A stretch of 64,000 nt of DNA from Mangifera indica (Eukaryota > Streptophyta > Magnoliopsida > Sapindales > Anacardiaceae), in NCBI RefSeq assembly GCF_011075055.1, contig NC_058147.1, positions 12,276,001-12,340,000 on the forward strand, written 5' to 3'. Each line of letters begins with the position of its first letter. The first letter of the stretch is position 1. Of the stretch, positions 47,498 to 60,910 are shown piece after piece. The translations under genes and the position numbers were made by a program. The notes below the pieces were generated by a model that was not told the DNA's origin, did no database searches, and was given only the letters and a program-made list of their open reading frames with translations.

Positions 47498-50400
47498 TCT
47501 TCCATTGCAAGTATTGATCACATTCCCTTTATAGATTTCCTAAGATTAAGGAAAACAACTAAATTGATACACTGATATGGTTAAGGGCCTTATTCTAAGG
47601 GATTGGTATAATTTGTAATTACAATTATAGTTACTTTCCTTGTATTATCATGACCACAATTTTGTATATATTCATTGTATAGATTCATTGAATATATGAA
47701 TGAGTTTTCATATATTTTCAATTTTACATGGTTTCAAAGTAGGGTTAAAACTAATTTCAACTAGCAAAGTAGGTAGAAGAAAGGCAAGTCAATGGAAAAT
47801 GCAAGAGTGGTTCATGTAATGAGCCAAAGAGATGGATCAAAACAACCACAATAGACGTTGGGAGATCTTAGAAGTTGTATAACCGATTATTGGCCTTACT
47901 TCGAGAAGATGAACAAATGATGTTTAGCATTCATTTTGTTAGTAATGCTTCCAAAAGATTTCTTAAGAAAAATGATTAGATTTTGGACAATAGGGCATCC
48001 GATCATATTGTTTTGAATGTTACATTGTTGATAAACAAATGAGAAGCCTTAAAGAGAACCAAAGTATCCTTACCAAATGGAGAAAAAGTGGTTGTTGAGG
48101 TAGTTAGGACCATACAGATAAACAAGGATATTAGCTTAAAAGACGTTTTGTTCATATCACATTTTCATTTCAACTTAATATCCATTAGCAAATTAGTTCA
48201 AGATTCAAATTACAAGATAATTTTTTAGACTAACAAGTACATCTTGCAAGACCAAATCAACGAGACAATGATTGGAGTGGGTGATATGCATGAGGGTTTA
48301 TCTTACCTTAAAATGGAATGACTATTTTTAGCCAACACAATAAAGGCAGAGGATGATCTAGAAATTTTACACTAAAGGCTCAGTGATGTTCTTTTCCAAA
48401 AATTAAAGTTAATTTTCAATGTTGATATCATGAAGCAAAAGCTTTGTGATGCTTGTCATAGAACCAATAAAAAAGGAAAAATGTTTCTTTTGAGTAATAA
48501 TAAATCCAAAACAAATTTTGATTTGGTTCATTTGGATACATAGGGACCCTATGCAGTAACAACATATACTAGAGCCTTTTATTTCTTTACAATTATTGAC
48601 AATCATTTACGAAGAACTTGGGTTTATCTAATGAAAACAAGATCAGAGGCGCCAACTATATTTGACCATTTTGTAAAATTGATTGAAGTTTAATTCAACA
48701 AAAAATATTAATGGGGATTCAAACTGATAAAGCTGTAAAGTTCTAGTCTAAAGAGTTTAGATCTTTTCTTCTCAAACAAAGGATAACTCATCAAACATCT
48801 TACCTTATACATTACAATAAAGTGGTGTCATTGAAAAGAAGCATAAATATTTGCTTGAGATTGCTCGAGCAATTAGATTTCAATCAAATTTACTAATAAA
48901 ATTTTGGGGGGAATGTATCTTGGCTATTGCACATATAATTAATATGATTCCCATTCAAAAATTAAATGACAAGTCTCCTCATGAAATGTTATTCAATTAA
49001 AAACCTGACTATAGCCATTTACGAGTCATAGGTTGTTTATGTTATGCATACATCAAACCAAAACCTTTGGATAAGTTTGTTGCATGGGCTAGAAAATGCA
49101 CTTTACTTGGCTATATTTCAAGGAAGAAGGGCTATAGATTGCTTAACATAGAAACTAGAAAGATAGTTCAGTTCAAGGATGCCATTTTTTATGAAGAATT
49201 TTTTCCATTTTAGGAAGAAGAAGAAAAGCTACCAGAATTCACAAAATGTTCTACCTACAATCGATTATTGGATATTTTTCCTTTCAACAAAACATATGAC
49301 ATTGAGGATTATGATACTGATACTTTTGAAGAAAAAGACACAAGTACAATTATTGAATCAAATAACAACCCAAAAGATGTCTTACATGTTGGTAATTATG
49401 TTGAAAAGATTACCAATTGAGGAAAAAGACCTGTTTGAGAAAGAAAATTATCAAGAAGACTAGAGGATTATATAATGAGTATATCAAGCCCATATGATTG
49501 CTCTACTTATAATCTCACATCTAGTTGTAATATAAATATTTCATCAACCCGCCTTTTTGTCACATTAACACTCTAGTAGGAAACTCACTAATCAAACCAA
49601 ATAGCTTTGAGGAAGCTATACATGACTTAAATTGGCAACAGGCCATGAGAAAGGAGCTACAAGCATTGCATAATAATGTTACATGGAAATTAGTTCAGTT
49701 GCCTAAAAGAAAGAAAGCAATTGACAATCGATGGGTGTACAAAATTATATATTGACAAGATGGGTTCAAAGAGCGTTACAAAGCTCAACTTGTTGCTAAA
49801 GGCTATAATCAAGTTCAAGGCCTAGATAACAATGAGACATTCACCACCCTGGTTGTTAAATTTGCAATAGTAAAGTGCCTTCTAGTTGTTGCAGTAATCA
49901 AGGGTTAAGAACTTCACCAACTCATCATAGATAATGCTTTTCTCAATGGCGACTTAGAGGAGAAGATGTTTATGAAAGTTCCTCAAGGTCTCAAACCAGT
50001 TGAAGATGGTTTTTTTTTTTTTTTTTGTAAGTTGAATAAATCTTTCTATGGTTTAAAACAAGTTTTACGACAATGGTTTAAGAAGTTATCTCCGGCCATT
50101 CTTGCGTATGGTTTTGCTAAAGTATTTTCTGATAATTCACTATTATTTATGAATAATGGAGATGAACAACTCCTTGTACTTGCATATGTTGATGATATAA
50201 TTGTCACAGGAAGCAATCTAACTAGTTGTGGAGCTTTCAAAAGCTACCTTCAAACTTGCTTCAATATCATGGACTTATGACCATTACAATATTTTCTTGG
50301 TCTTGAGATACAACAAAATCATGATGGAATCAGTATCAACTAGTGAAAATATGCACATGATGTGGTCAAGAAGGTTGGAATTGGAAGTCCTAAAATTATT

Positions 50401-51429
50401 TCCTCACCTATCCCTCAATAGCATCGACTAGTTACAAATAACAGAGAGATTCTACATAATGCCACCATATATCGCCAATTAGTTGGTTGACTAACTTATC
50501 TTACATTGACCAAGCCTGACATCGCTTATATTAGACACCACGAGAATCACACATAGAAATGGTAAGGAGGGTTGTTGCTTATACTAGGAGCACACTTGAT
50601 AGAGCTTTAAGCAAAATGAACTTCAGCTCCAAGTTTATTGTGACGTAGATTGAAGTGCTTGCCTCACTAATCGATGATCTATCACCGGATTCATTACCTT
50701 CCTTGGTCAATCCCTTATTACTTGGCAATCAAAGAAATAACCCATTGTGTCCCTCTCATCCGCTAAAGTTGAATATCAAGCAATGGCAAAAACAACTAAA
50801 GAAATAGTTTGATTGGTGAATCTTCTCAAGGACATGACCATGACTATTCCAACATCAATCAATCTTTTTTGCGATAATAAAGTTGCAATGTATATTGCTT
50901 CCTATTTTGTGTTTCATGAATACATAAAACACATTGAAGTCAATTGTCATTATGTTCGCATTCAGCACCAAACCAATCTCCTTTGGTTTAGATTCGTTCC
51001 ATCTCATTGGCAATTAGTAAATGTGTTTACTAAAGCTATTGATATTGCTTAATTTCAAAAGATATTTCAAATTATTGGCTTAAAGAAGGTTGACCCATCA
51101 TAGCTTAAGGGAGGTATGTTAGACTGCCCAAATAAAGGTTCATGCAAGCTTTGATATGTCATCATCACATCAAAGCTTAAGGGAGGCCATTACAAATCAT
51201 CACATTTCATTACAAGCATTGATCACATTCCCTTTCTAGATTTCCTAAGATGAAGGAAAACAACTAAGCAAATACACTTATACGGTTAAGGACCTTATTT
51301 TAAGGGATTAGTATAATTTATAATTACAATTATAGTTACTTTCCATGTATTATCATACAATTTTTTATATATTCATTACACATATTCGTTGAATATATGA
51401 ATGAGTTTCCATCTATTATCAATTTTATA
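47498..51429 (+). mobile_element. Decayed Copia retrotransposon with two recognisable LTRs
   Basis: The left LTR (about 47498-47728, 5' part missing) and right LTR (51117-51429) share ATTGATCACATTCCCTTT, AATTACAATTATAGTTACTT and TTGAATATATGAATGAGTTT. TGGTTTCAAAGTAGGG at 47729 is the primer-binding site. AGCTTAAGGGAGG at 51100 is the polypurine tract. In between, on the plus strand, are protease-side sequence (NDKGYLKRRF-type), integrase (GKMFLLSNNK, FDLVHLDT*GPY), RT (NRWVYKI, RYKAQLVAKGYNQVQGL, KLNKSFYGLKQVLRQWFKKL, LAYVDDIIVTGSN) and RNase H (NLFCDNKVAMYIAS). Many stops are present. The LTRs differ at about 10% by eye, so the insertion is old. Confidence 0.85.
49620..50280 (+). pseudogene. 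Copia reverse transcriptase, broken, YVDD retained
   Basis: RT is the best-preserved part of the element: EEAIHDLNWQQAMRKELQAL, NRWVYKI, then after a stop RYKAQLVAKGYNQ, FLNGDLEEKMFMKVPQGLKP, NKSFYGLKQVLRQW and AYVDDIIVTG. A run of about 18 Ts (near 50010-50027) adds phenylalanines before CKLNKSFYG, where relatives have a short charged linker. At least three stops are present. Confidence 0.8.
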
Positions 51430-53680
51430 GATTTTTTGCTAAGCTCAAATCATCTTAAGTTATTAACTTCATCATATGACATGCACACCTAATATGAAAT
51501 AATCTTCTAACAAATGGTACTTTTAAATGATGCAACATTAATTTAACTACTCCATTTTTTTTTTTTTTTTGCATTATCCAATGTAATTGTAAAAATAGAG
51601 TTATTAATTTTATATTCATAAAAAATATTTGCTAATATTTGATAAATACTAACACTAGAATGAGGATATGTAGTGACTTAAATGCGATAACCTTTTTGCA
51701 CAAATGTCTATCAAAATTAATGTAATTGGCAGTTGTGCAAAGGTTTCTCATGTCTTGATTAGATACAGTCCATAATAAAAAGTAATTGAAACAACATCAT
51801 TAAAATCACTTAGTTTTTCCATAATTTTTAATTTCATACGTTCATAATTCTTAAGGATGTCAGTCTAGGGAATTTATGGCTTTCAAGCAGTGGAATAACA
51901 ATTTAAAATTAAATTAAACAAATAAACATATTGCAAAAACCCCCCTTTTAGATTGCCTTCGCAGTAAGATTGATTCACAAGATACAAATTACACACATAG
52001 GGTGCTTTAGTTCATATTGGCATAGATAACTCATTCATCTTTCTTAAATGACAAGAAGTCATGCTTTGAGAACCAAGTGTAGGCCTAATCCTTGGTATCC
52101 ATAACAAGCAGTAACAATGGAGGTTTAAATATGTTCAAGGCTTGCTAGAACCGAGGATAGTTTTTTTATGTGTGAGAGGCATAGATAATATTTCTCATAG
52201 TGGCTAGAGTTATTTTTTTATATTATTAATAATCTCTAAAAATGCAAGAAATAATGTGTATATATATACACATTTAGAGATTTTTTTCCCATTATTTTTT
52301 GAGTTATCCTAAAATCATGGGAAGTCTCATGGTTTTTGGTGTTATCCTTAAATCATAGAAAGATAAGATTTAGGATAAAACTTATCCTACACCATTAAAA
52401 TTTCAAATTTAATTTTTTCTAGATTTAGATTGATTCAATTGGATAAATCCCATCATGTCATTTATTGCAAACACCTTTAGTTTTTCATGATTATTATACA
52501 AAGGTCCCTAAGTATAATAAAATGCACTTTCGAGCCCATAAACTTTCCAGGGCTCTAAATTCTCTATTTAGAATTCAAACCAAATTTAACTTGAACAATC
52601 CTTATGCCTCCATAGTTCATCAACTTCTTTTATGTGTGACCCACTGGCTTCTCACTAAGTCGGTTTGAATTTGGATTTGTATCAAACTTTGGGCCTAACA
52701 TCCAAGCAAACATAGAATAAGATTGGCCTTTAGCAAGACATCATGACCACTCAATTAGTAGAGATCAACATATGACATCTTAACTTGTCATTGATATGAT
52801 TACTCGTATAATTTGATCATTTCATCATACAATATCTCTCAAGGTTGAGGTATAGATTAAGTGTCTCCCTCGGGGCTCCTCAAATTACACAGATTGACTT
52901 CTGTCAATGATTGGATAATATTGAATTGAGCATCAACTCAGTTCCACTATGGTTACAAATATAATTGGTCATTGACATTCATTAGTAGGTCTTAGCTAAG
53001 ATATAAGCTCTCGTATTTGAGAGTAACAAATCCTTTATTGATCTATCATAGTCTTCATATAAATCATAATATTGCCAACCACAACATTTCTAGTAATCCA
53101 TTAACTAAACTACATTGGGTTGATGTCAAACTATATCGATCATTGTATAAGATGGTCCAGTGGCCTCAAATACAAGGATCACATGTATCTCCATTCACTA
53201 AAAAGATATTTTTCGTAAACAATAGAGTATACAAGGATCAATATGAGATTCTCTTAGCGGGTTAATCTGATGAACATATTTACAATGTGCACCTATGTGT
53301 TGTATCAAGTTGTCAATAAACAACTTTGACACATGAGAATTATTATCATCTTTCGATGAGGTTGTTTAACACTATGATAACTCTATCATTATTACTTGGG
53401 CCTTGGGTTATAGTAATATCATAATTATGAACATTTTGAAGAATAACCACCTTATTTGCAAATAGAGTTCTCACGATGTTAAACACTAATACCCTCATCA
53501 CAGTTCAACTATCATTAGGACAATTATCTAATTTACAAAAACGAAATAAGATAATGAAATTGCCAATTTTATTAATTAAATATCAAGGATTACATAAACT
53601 TTGGTTGTGATGATTAGCTTTAGGGCACTATCATAAACTTTGGTTGTTGCCAAATTTTTAAGAATAGATCTAGGAATTCT
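51430..53680. other. Non-coding region, possibly LTR-derived
   Basis: No protein domain is recognised. The stretch 52440-53640 has long semi-open runs and resembles the decayed LTR-type DNA often found in plant genomes. Its right part (53550-53640; GAAATTGCCAATTTTATTAA, GATTACATAAACTTTGGTTG) is similar to 33895-33965. Both may be ends of the same repeat family (inference). There is a run of about 16 Ts near 51555. Confidence 0.4.
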
Positions 53681-56137
53681 TCTAAATGCTGGTTGAACAC
53701 TATTTTGTCTTATCTATTATAAAATTTCATCTTTAGCATATGTACAAGGTTAGTCAAAAGTTACAACATATTTAACCATTTAGTCATGCATCTTTTGTTG
53801 ATTGTAGGTGAAATTCGTTATTTCTCCATCGCCTCTTGAACCACTTGGAATACCTACTGTAATGGAGCCATCAATCGATCGTGATCTATTGAAAGCAATT
53901 TATTGTCACCTTTTTAAGTGGTGTGAAATTTGTTTACAATATTCAAAGATATGATGATGAAGATGACCAATGACATCTAAATTGGCATATGTTAAACAAG
54001 AATAACAGTGTTTGCACATGGCATGTCGAATTAATTTACCTTTAATCATTTTTTCAATTTGATTGAAACACTCCCACACTATTGATTTTTATTTCTTATA
54101 TTTTTTCTATTAGGGGTGCTTCACTTTTAGTGTCATTGCTCCAAATGCGTCGTCAACAACATCATCACTTTCAAAGTATTCAAGCAAATTAAACTCATTT
54201 GAGTGTGGATTCATTTGTCATTTTTTATTGAATGAAAAATAATGATTTATATATGAAGTTAAAAATTGATTGTGAAATTGTAGAAGGAATGAAAGATCGA
54301 GAATGAGAAATTAGTGTTTTTTTTTTTTTTGGTGGGGGTTGGGGGCACGGCTGTTGAGGGGGTTGGAAAGGAGGCTTTATACAGAGAGACAAAAAAAAAC
54401 AAAAATGGCCAAACTAATAGCCATTGGCTTGGTAGGTGGGTGCACTGTCATTTTGCACCTGCAGATGTAACTTTTTTAAATTTTATATAGCCTACTATAA
54501 TAATAGATCGTATTCCTACAGGTTGTGGCAAAAAGGAGAACCTAGGCGACATCGGGCCCTGCAATGCGTACACAAGAACAAAACAAAGACCTATTGCAAA
54601 CCTAGTAAGGCCAGTAGCCAAAGCATCATACTATGAATTTAGTAAGAGAGATAATACTTAAATCCTATCCTTGAGAGGTAATTTGAATGATAAAATTATG
54701 AGAATCAAATAGTAAAAAAGATATGAATTTGAAATCTACTGACGATATATTAAAATCAAATTTTTTACTTATTTGATATGTAGTTATGAAACTAACCATT
54801 GCACCTAAAAGTTTCGATGGCCGAACAATCCAACCCAAAATCGGGCTCTTCATTGATTAAAAAAAAAAAGAATCTCTGCCCTCTCTAAAGTTACACTAGT
54901 ACAACATAATATGACAAAACAATTTATAAATCAAATAAGTCAATAACACATTAAAATTATATATCGTATGCATGAAATGATGTCATTGATGAATATCTGT
55001 CTCCCGTGACACAGTTGATCAATTACCTATAAATGAAGCCCTTCACAGGCTACAACAGATTTTGTTACTTGCCCTTTCCCATATGGAAAACCCTTCACAA
55101 CCAACATCACCATAAATGAAAACCAAATATTAACTATAACCAAAATATATGCTCTCTTTCTGAAAGAGACTAAACAATAATTTCTCAAATATAAGCACCA
55201 TTTAACCAAAATAAGTATAGTAATACGTATAATCTGCATGCAAATGGACAATTTCGGTATAAAATAGGAGGTGTTTAGTTCAGTTTGACTTAAATTCTGC
55301 TTAAATTTATTATTTAAATCAATTGTTTGAATTCATTACTCGATTCAGTTTGAATTCATAGTCTCAATTGATGGTTTAAATTTATAACTCAATTCAGTTT
55401 AAATGAGTGATTTTATCTATTATTTGGATAAAATAATATTGTTTTGTTAATGAGTTATAAATCTAAACCATAAATTCAAATAATTTATTTGAATTATAAA
55501 TTTAAATCGAATCAAACCATGAACAAAGTCAAATCATTTTTTATTTGAATCAAACTTAAACTACTATTGATTTTGGCTCGAAAAACTTTGAGTTAAACTC
55601 AAACTAAATCATTTTCTATTCAAATCAAACTCAAGCTAAAAGGTATTCAAACTCAATCCAATTCGTATCCATTCTTGCTTTCGAGACAAGATGGTTTTGT
55701 TTGGTCCCAATAAGAAAATCAAAAGCTCGCCACTGAAAAACGAGGCTAAAAGCTTTTGTTAGGATTAGTCAATGATGATAAAAACAATTATAATAATCAT
55801 AATATTATTATTTACATAATATTTGATTAGAACAAAATATTTAATTAAGATAGTATTTAAATTTAAAAATTATACATTGGTTGAATAAATAAATTAGGGA
55901 GACAAGAATATTATTATTTATGTATTGTAGACAGAGGCTACTATTGTTGAGAGTAGTTGGTTGCTCTTGCAGCATTTGCTTATTCATTTTGAAATAATCA
56001 TTTTTCTACAAATTTGTATCAAAACATCATGATTATAAAGATGTGGAGGTTTGATGTCGCACAAGGTATAAGTGGAAAATTGGAGAAACGTCTAATTAGT
56101 GTTAAACCTGAATCGATTGAATTGGCTCGATCTTAGA

Positions 56138-58566
56138 AGCCAATTTAGCTCAATCCGAAATTGTTTAATTTGCATTTGAGTTAAAAGGATCAAACTCATT
56201 TTTTAAATCGAACCAAACTTAAGTTAAAAAAAGTTTTACTCAGTTTGATTCAAGTTTGACTTAAATTTATGGTTAGAGTTTGTAGTTCATTGATAAAATT
56301 ATGTTGTTCTCCCCAATTATTAACTAACGTTATATTGTTTTTTCAATGAGCTACGAACTCAAATCACAAATCCGAAATATAAATTTGAATTATGAATTTG
56401 AGTTATGAATTCGAGTCAAACTTAAATCGAATCACACTGAACTAGTTTTTATTTGAGTCAAACTCAAGTCATCCTTACTTTTAGCTTGATGAATTTGAAT
56501 TAGATCATTTTATATTCAAACCAAATTTTAGGTGGAGAGTGTTCGAACTCAACTCATCCCCCCTTAGGTATAATGACTAACAAAATTGAAAGCTTGAGCA
56601 ATAGGTGAGAGTAAAATTTATTTCCATTGTAAAAGCAAATAGAAACCAAATCATGACTGTCAAGGGGTAACGATGCCATCTTGATCGTGTACAATGAGCG
56701 ATGAAAGAAGAATGAAGCTGATCTGGTCGACACAGTAAAATTTGACACAAAATCTGCTAGTTTAGACGAAGATATTAAGCTGACAATGAACCAAAAAATG
56801 GAATTGATAGAATTTGGGGTTCAGTTGATCAAATACGACAATCAAGAGGGCGGTATCAGTAGATTCGAGAATTCAGTTGTTAGATTCTGACTAGTTCTTC
56901 AGTGTTGGAATATTTGTTCTCTTGTTAAGAGGTTCCTAACCATTGTCAATACTGTCAATCTCCGCCATAGCCAAAAGCTACAACTAGTCCTAATCTCAGG
57001 AATTTTCCTAACAGATTCAACTACCTTGTGGGGTTTTATAAGGAGTACAGATTCCATACACATTGTGATTATTACTGCAAATTCTGTTTTATTTTTAGTG
57101 GTTTTCTTATTTATCACTCATTTACTTTCCCTCACCAAACGTACCAAATCAGGTTAAACAAGACTATCCATATTCAAACCAGACCTCGCTTGCAAAACAA
57201 ACATCTCAGAATATCACGCACAACCACCATCAATAAGCATTCTTGAAACCCAATTGGGATTAAAGTATAGTAATGTTGTTCTATCTAAAAGATTTGTAGA
57301 TTTTTCGGTTCATGAAGCTACTAATCCAATCGCCATCTACCAAATGGAGTTGTTGATGCTGCACAAACTATGTAATTCTTCAGTTATTTCTACAAATTTG
57401 TTGTCAATTTCAGGGAGGTAAATACTCAGATAATTTTACCATTGGTAAAATTCAGGACACAATAATTTTTCAATGAATATTTCGTTATGTAATACATAAT
57501 CTTTTATAATAGGTTGAAATGCTCCTAACAAAAAAATTCTATAATATAAACCATAGTTTCAGCCCTTATAAAATAAACAAATTAAATAATCAGTGAATCA
57601 AGAAATTTTCTTTGTACCAACAACAATCGCAGCCAGATGCAGAGACAATTCCAAAACCTCACAGTTTCAGCTTGACTTCCCGGATAAAGATTAGAAGATT
57701 CCGATGGCGACACAATCCCACACATAATAAAATTGATTGTACCTTCAACTGGCCTTCAAGCTACTTCAACAACCTAAAACCCTCAGTTGGATTGCAAAAC
57801 TTACACATCACTCCATAACCACACTTCCTTTCAACCCAATAAGCACACACTTTCTCTGTCTTCCTCACTATATGATTAATATTTGCAAAAGAGTTAATAC
57901 AATTTCTTCACTGCTTCAATAGCATCATTTCAATCAGCAGCCCTGGGTGCTAAACCACCTGCAACCTTAGAGACATCTTTGTAAGAAATTCCTCTGAAAA
58001 CAATAATAGGCACCCTTCAGAAACAAAGATGTGTCCGCGACTTAAGTAAGCACTCCTGGATTTAGGTTAGCCCACTTTGATGTGGGCTTCCCATCAGCGA
58101 CTTAAGCAATTGCCAAGCTGATAAAACATTAGACCAAAGATGAGTGAGAAACATTTCATGCGGCCCAAGTCATCCCAACTCATTTAATAAAGGTGACAAT
58201 ATATACTACTAAATCGACGTTAGACATACCAACTTGAAGGAAACAACCTATGATTGGCATCCTGGGATACATTCACAGATTCATCAACAATAATTAAGAA
58301 TCTCAATCAAAACTTAAATAAATCCAACATTCACTCAAAATGTTACACTGGAACTTTTGATTGCAAACAATCATGTTACCAAAGATTGGTCAATAGTACT
58401 TAACCGAAAAAAAAAAAAAAAAAGAATGATTGGTAGTTGAGCTTCTACACCAGAACTTGAGTTTGTAGGTTCCTAATAAAGTGGGACACTCAAAAGTTGA
58501 ATATCAACATCACAAGAAAACGTGGAGTTTAGAAACACACAATACTATTTAAGCTTTCAGCACTGA
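56138..58566. other. Segment present in X2, deleted in X1
   Basis: X1 joins CTTAGAA (as at 56130) directly to CCCAAACAAATTC (as at 58570), so it lost about 2.4 kb between short matching GAA-CC sequences. The segment contains AAACTCAAGTTTGA-type low-complexity repeats (56140-56540), a diverged zinc-finger/WD40 gene relic (57400-58020) and otherwise no recognised gene. Confidence 0.7.
57400..58020 (-). pseudogene. CCCH zinc-finger/WD40 (ZFWD-like) gene remnant, diverged X2 copy
   Basis: The minus strand reads KTEKVCAYWVERKCGYGVMC followed by KF, which fits the first three Cys of a CCCH finger (C-x7-C-x5-C; the His is replaced). It then reads PTEGFRLLK and LEGQLKV, where ZFWD proteins have a linker of the FSLLTQLEGHQKVV type leading into WD40 repeat 1. 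A further IREVKLKL-GFGIVSASGC stretch is frame-shifted WD sequence. It is an older, diverged relative of 60375-60910. In this copy the finger and the start of the WD domain are adjacent with no intron-like gap. Confidence 0.55.
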
Positions 58567-58634
58567 GAACCCAAACAAATTCTAGGAAATGAGATTCCAT
58601 TAACAAAGATATTTGTTGGGAATCTAATTGCAAA

Positions 58635-58820
58635 AGTCTACCACCGCAGGCCCAAAGGCAAAAATCCAGAAGGCAGCCCAGGAGGTGAAGAAGACAGCCC
58701 AACTGAGAGCAAAACTGAAGACCAAATGGGTGAAGGCAGTTTAGACAGTTCACAAAAGCAACCGAAATTAGTTGAAGCCTCCTTCCCAGAATTCAGAGGA
58801 GAATCTTTAGTGGTCGGGGT
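58635..58820 (+). other. Exon-like block of unknown origin, X2 copy
   Basis: Counterpart of the block at 13886-14131. The frame PKGKNPEGSPGGEEDSPTES… stays open for about 50 residues, with about seven substitutions relative to X1. Both strands are open here, so coding is unproven. The product is not recognised. Confidence 0.2.
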
Positions 58821-58872
58821 CCATCTACGGTTAGAAGGCTGCACATAAAATGGGGAATGCTTGGAATAGGAA

Positions 58873-58905
<33 letters not shown>
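58873..58905. repeat. Poly-G tract (33 G)
   Basis: A run of 33 Gs on the plus strand. The same place in X1 (near 14170) has only seven. Such long G runs are rare in plant DNA and prone to replication slippage and to sequencing or assembly error. Confidence 0.85.
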
Positions 58906-58906
<1 letters not shown>

Positions 58907-59869
58907 GGTTGTTGCGGCAGGCGGAAATTATTATTCAGAATATTGTTACTAAGTAGGTAGAGATAGTGGGAGGGGGCTAGCTCTCGAAACCCACCATCTC
59001 TGGACTATTGTTCATTTTCTGTTTCTGTTTCTGTTGCTTTTGTAATCACCTTTTGTGGGTTCTTGAATTTCCAAAGGAACTTATTGTTACATTCTTGGAA
59101 CATTGTTGTAACTTTTTTGCACATTATGAATATGAAATGAAATATGATTACTGCTCTGTTTAATCTCATTACAAACATGGCTAAAGTATAATTGATGAAA
59201 AGAACAATGAGAGTGAGTTTATATATGTGATTATCTCCCATCTCCCTTACTGTTGTGAGAGATTTGGTGATGTCGTTTGGATTGTTGTTGGAAAGAAACT
59301 GGGATTGTGAATCTGTAGAAAGGAGCTGTGCCTAGAACCTGCTGAAGGAGCTGCTGAGCGCTGCTGAAACCCTCAACTAGGAGGGCCGATCATTCAGGTT
59401 TGCAACAATATTGTTTAGGGATAATTTACAACCTCTCATAGAGAATCAGTGTAGAAACATCAACCATCGAGCAAGGAGAGAATGATATCGAGAAGAAAGT
59501 GATGTCAATTATGGCACAGTGGAAATTGACCAATTTGTATTTTATCTTGCTATAAAGAAGACAAAACAATGTTGTTTTGTCCCAAAAAAAAAAAGAATTA
59601 TGGTTTGATTCAATTTCAAAACTATCTAAACCAAAACCCAAATTGTAAACCATTTTCAATTTTTTTCAACCCAACTCAAACCAAACTACAAAAAAAATCA
59701 AATGGCTCAATTTAGTTTTATGGTTTTAACCGTGTTTTGCACATTCTCATAAAAAATTTCTAGGAGGTACATACTTAGATATAAATATACACTTGATCAA
59801 ATTCAAGACACATTGATTTTTCAATGACAATATAATCCTTGAAACTAAGTAACACTACTCAGTTCCATT

Positions 59870-60305
59870 TAAGGATGTAATTAATCCGAGCCTTGTAAAG
59901 TTGTGCTTAGCTCGAGCTCCACCTAATTACATTAAAGGAGAACTCAAGCTCAAGCTTGAGACAAGAAGATTGATTCGATCTTGACTTAAAAAATTAAATT
60001 TAAACACTTTAACTTTCAAAATAATATTATAAATCTCATAATTTATATATTTATTAATTACCGTTTATATTTAAAAATAAAAAATAAATTTTTTGGAATG
60101 TAAATGCAAGATTTGAAAATTTTAGTAAAATATTGATATTTTACTCGAGTTGAGTCATCAGCTTAGTGAGCCAACCAACATCAACCTCTAGCTCAAGTGT
60201 TCGAACTCGAGTGGCTTGAGCTAAAACTTGACTTTACTTAAATCAAGCCAAACCTAACTTAAGACATCTAGGTCGATAAGCGACTCAATGTTGTTTACAC
60301 CCTTA
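59870..60305. mobile_element. hAT-like MITE (copy in X2)
   Basis: Counterpart of 15140-15571, with ends TAAGGATGTAATTAATCCGA and, on the other strand, TAAGGGTGTAAACAACATTG. The shared position shows that insertion preceded the X duplication. Confidence 0.65.
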
Positions 60306-60374
60306 GTTTTGTTATCTAATACATATCTTTTATCAAAAGTTTTAAATGCCCTTAATAAAAAAAGTCTAAAATAA

Positions 60375-60910
60375 TATAAAAAATAAATTAATTTCAGTCC
60401 TTATTAAAGAAACAAATCAAATAATCAATGAATTAAGAAATTCTCTAAATACCAACAAATCAAAAACCAAGTAATCCCAAAGAACAATCGTGGCTAGACA
60501 AAGAGACAATGCCAAACCCTCACTGTTTCATCTTGACTTCCTAAATAAATCTTATAAGATTCTGATGACAAACAATCCCACACATATAATAAACCCATTA
60601 ATTCAATGACAAAAATGACACCCGAAATCAATAAAAATTAAAAAAATGAAAAAAAAAATATTACTAAAAATGACACCCAGAAACCAGTATTGCAAACTTA
60701 CACATCACTTTATAACCACACTTCTTTTTAACACAATAAGCACACACTTTCTCAGTCTTCTTCACCATCCAATTACAATTTGCAAAAGAGTTCATACGAT
60801 TTCTTTATTGGTTCAATCACATCATTTTAATCAACATCCTTGAATGTGCAGCCATCTACAACCTTTGATAACATTAAAAATACACTTGTTAGAAACAAAG
60901 ATGTGTCAGC
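60375..60910 (-). pseudogene. CCCH zinc-finger/WD40 (ZFWD-like) gene remnant, X2
   Basis: The minus strand at 60770-60690 reads KTEKVCAYCVKKKCGYKVMC followed by KF, the first three Cys of a CCCH finger. The WD40 relic SQDETVRVW-type sequence lies near 60560-60500, separated by about 130 bp of AT-rich sequence that could be an intron or an insertion. It is nearly identical to the X1 relic at 15640-16165. Only this 5' part of the gene is present. Confidence 0.5.

Noticed and set aside
52440..53280. Long semi-open plus-strand frames (52465-52668 and 53017-53265) as a protein-coding gene
   Set aside because: There is no recognisable domain, the frames are broken repeatedly, and the sequence resembles LTR DNA rather than an exon series.
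58529..58844. Two overlapping minus-strand open frames near 58.6 kb as a gene
   Set aside because: They are the complement of a Ser/Glu-rich stretch open on both strands. There is no known domain, and the ATG is not conserved in X1.
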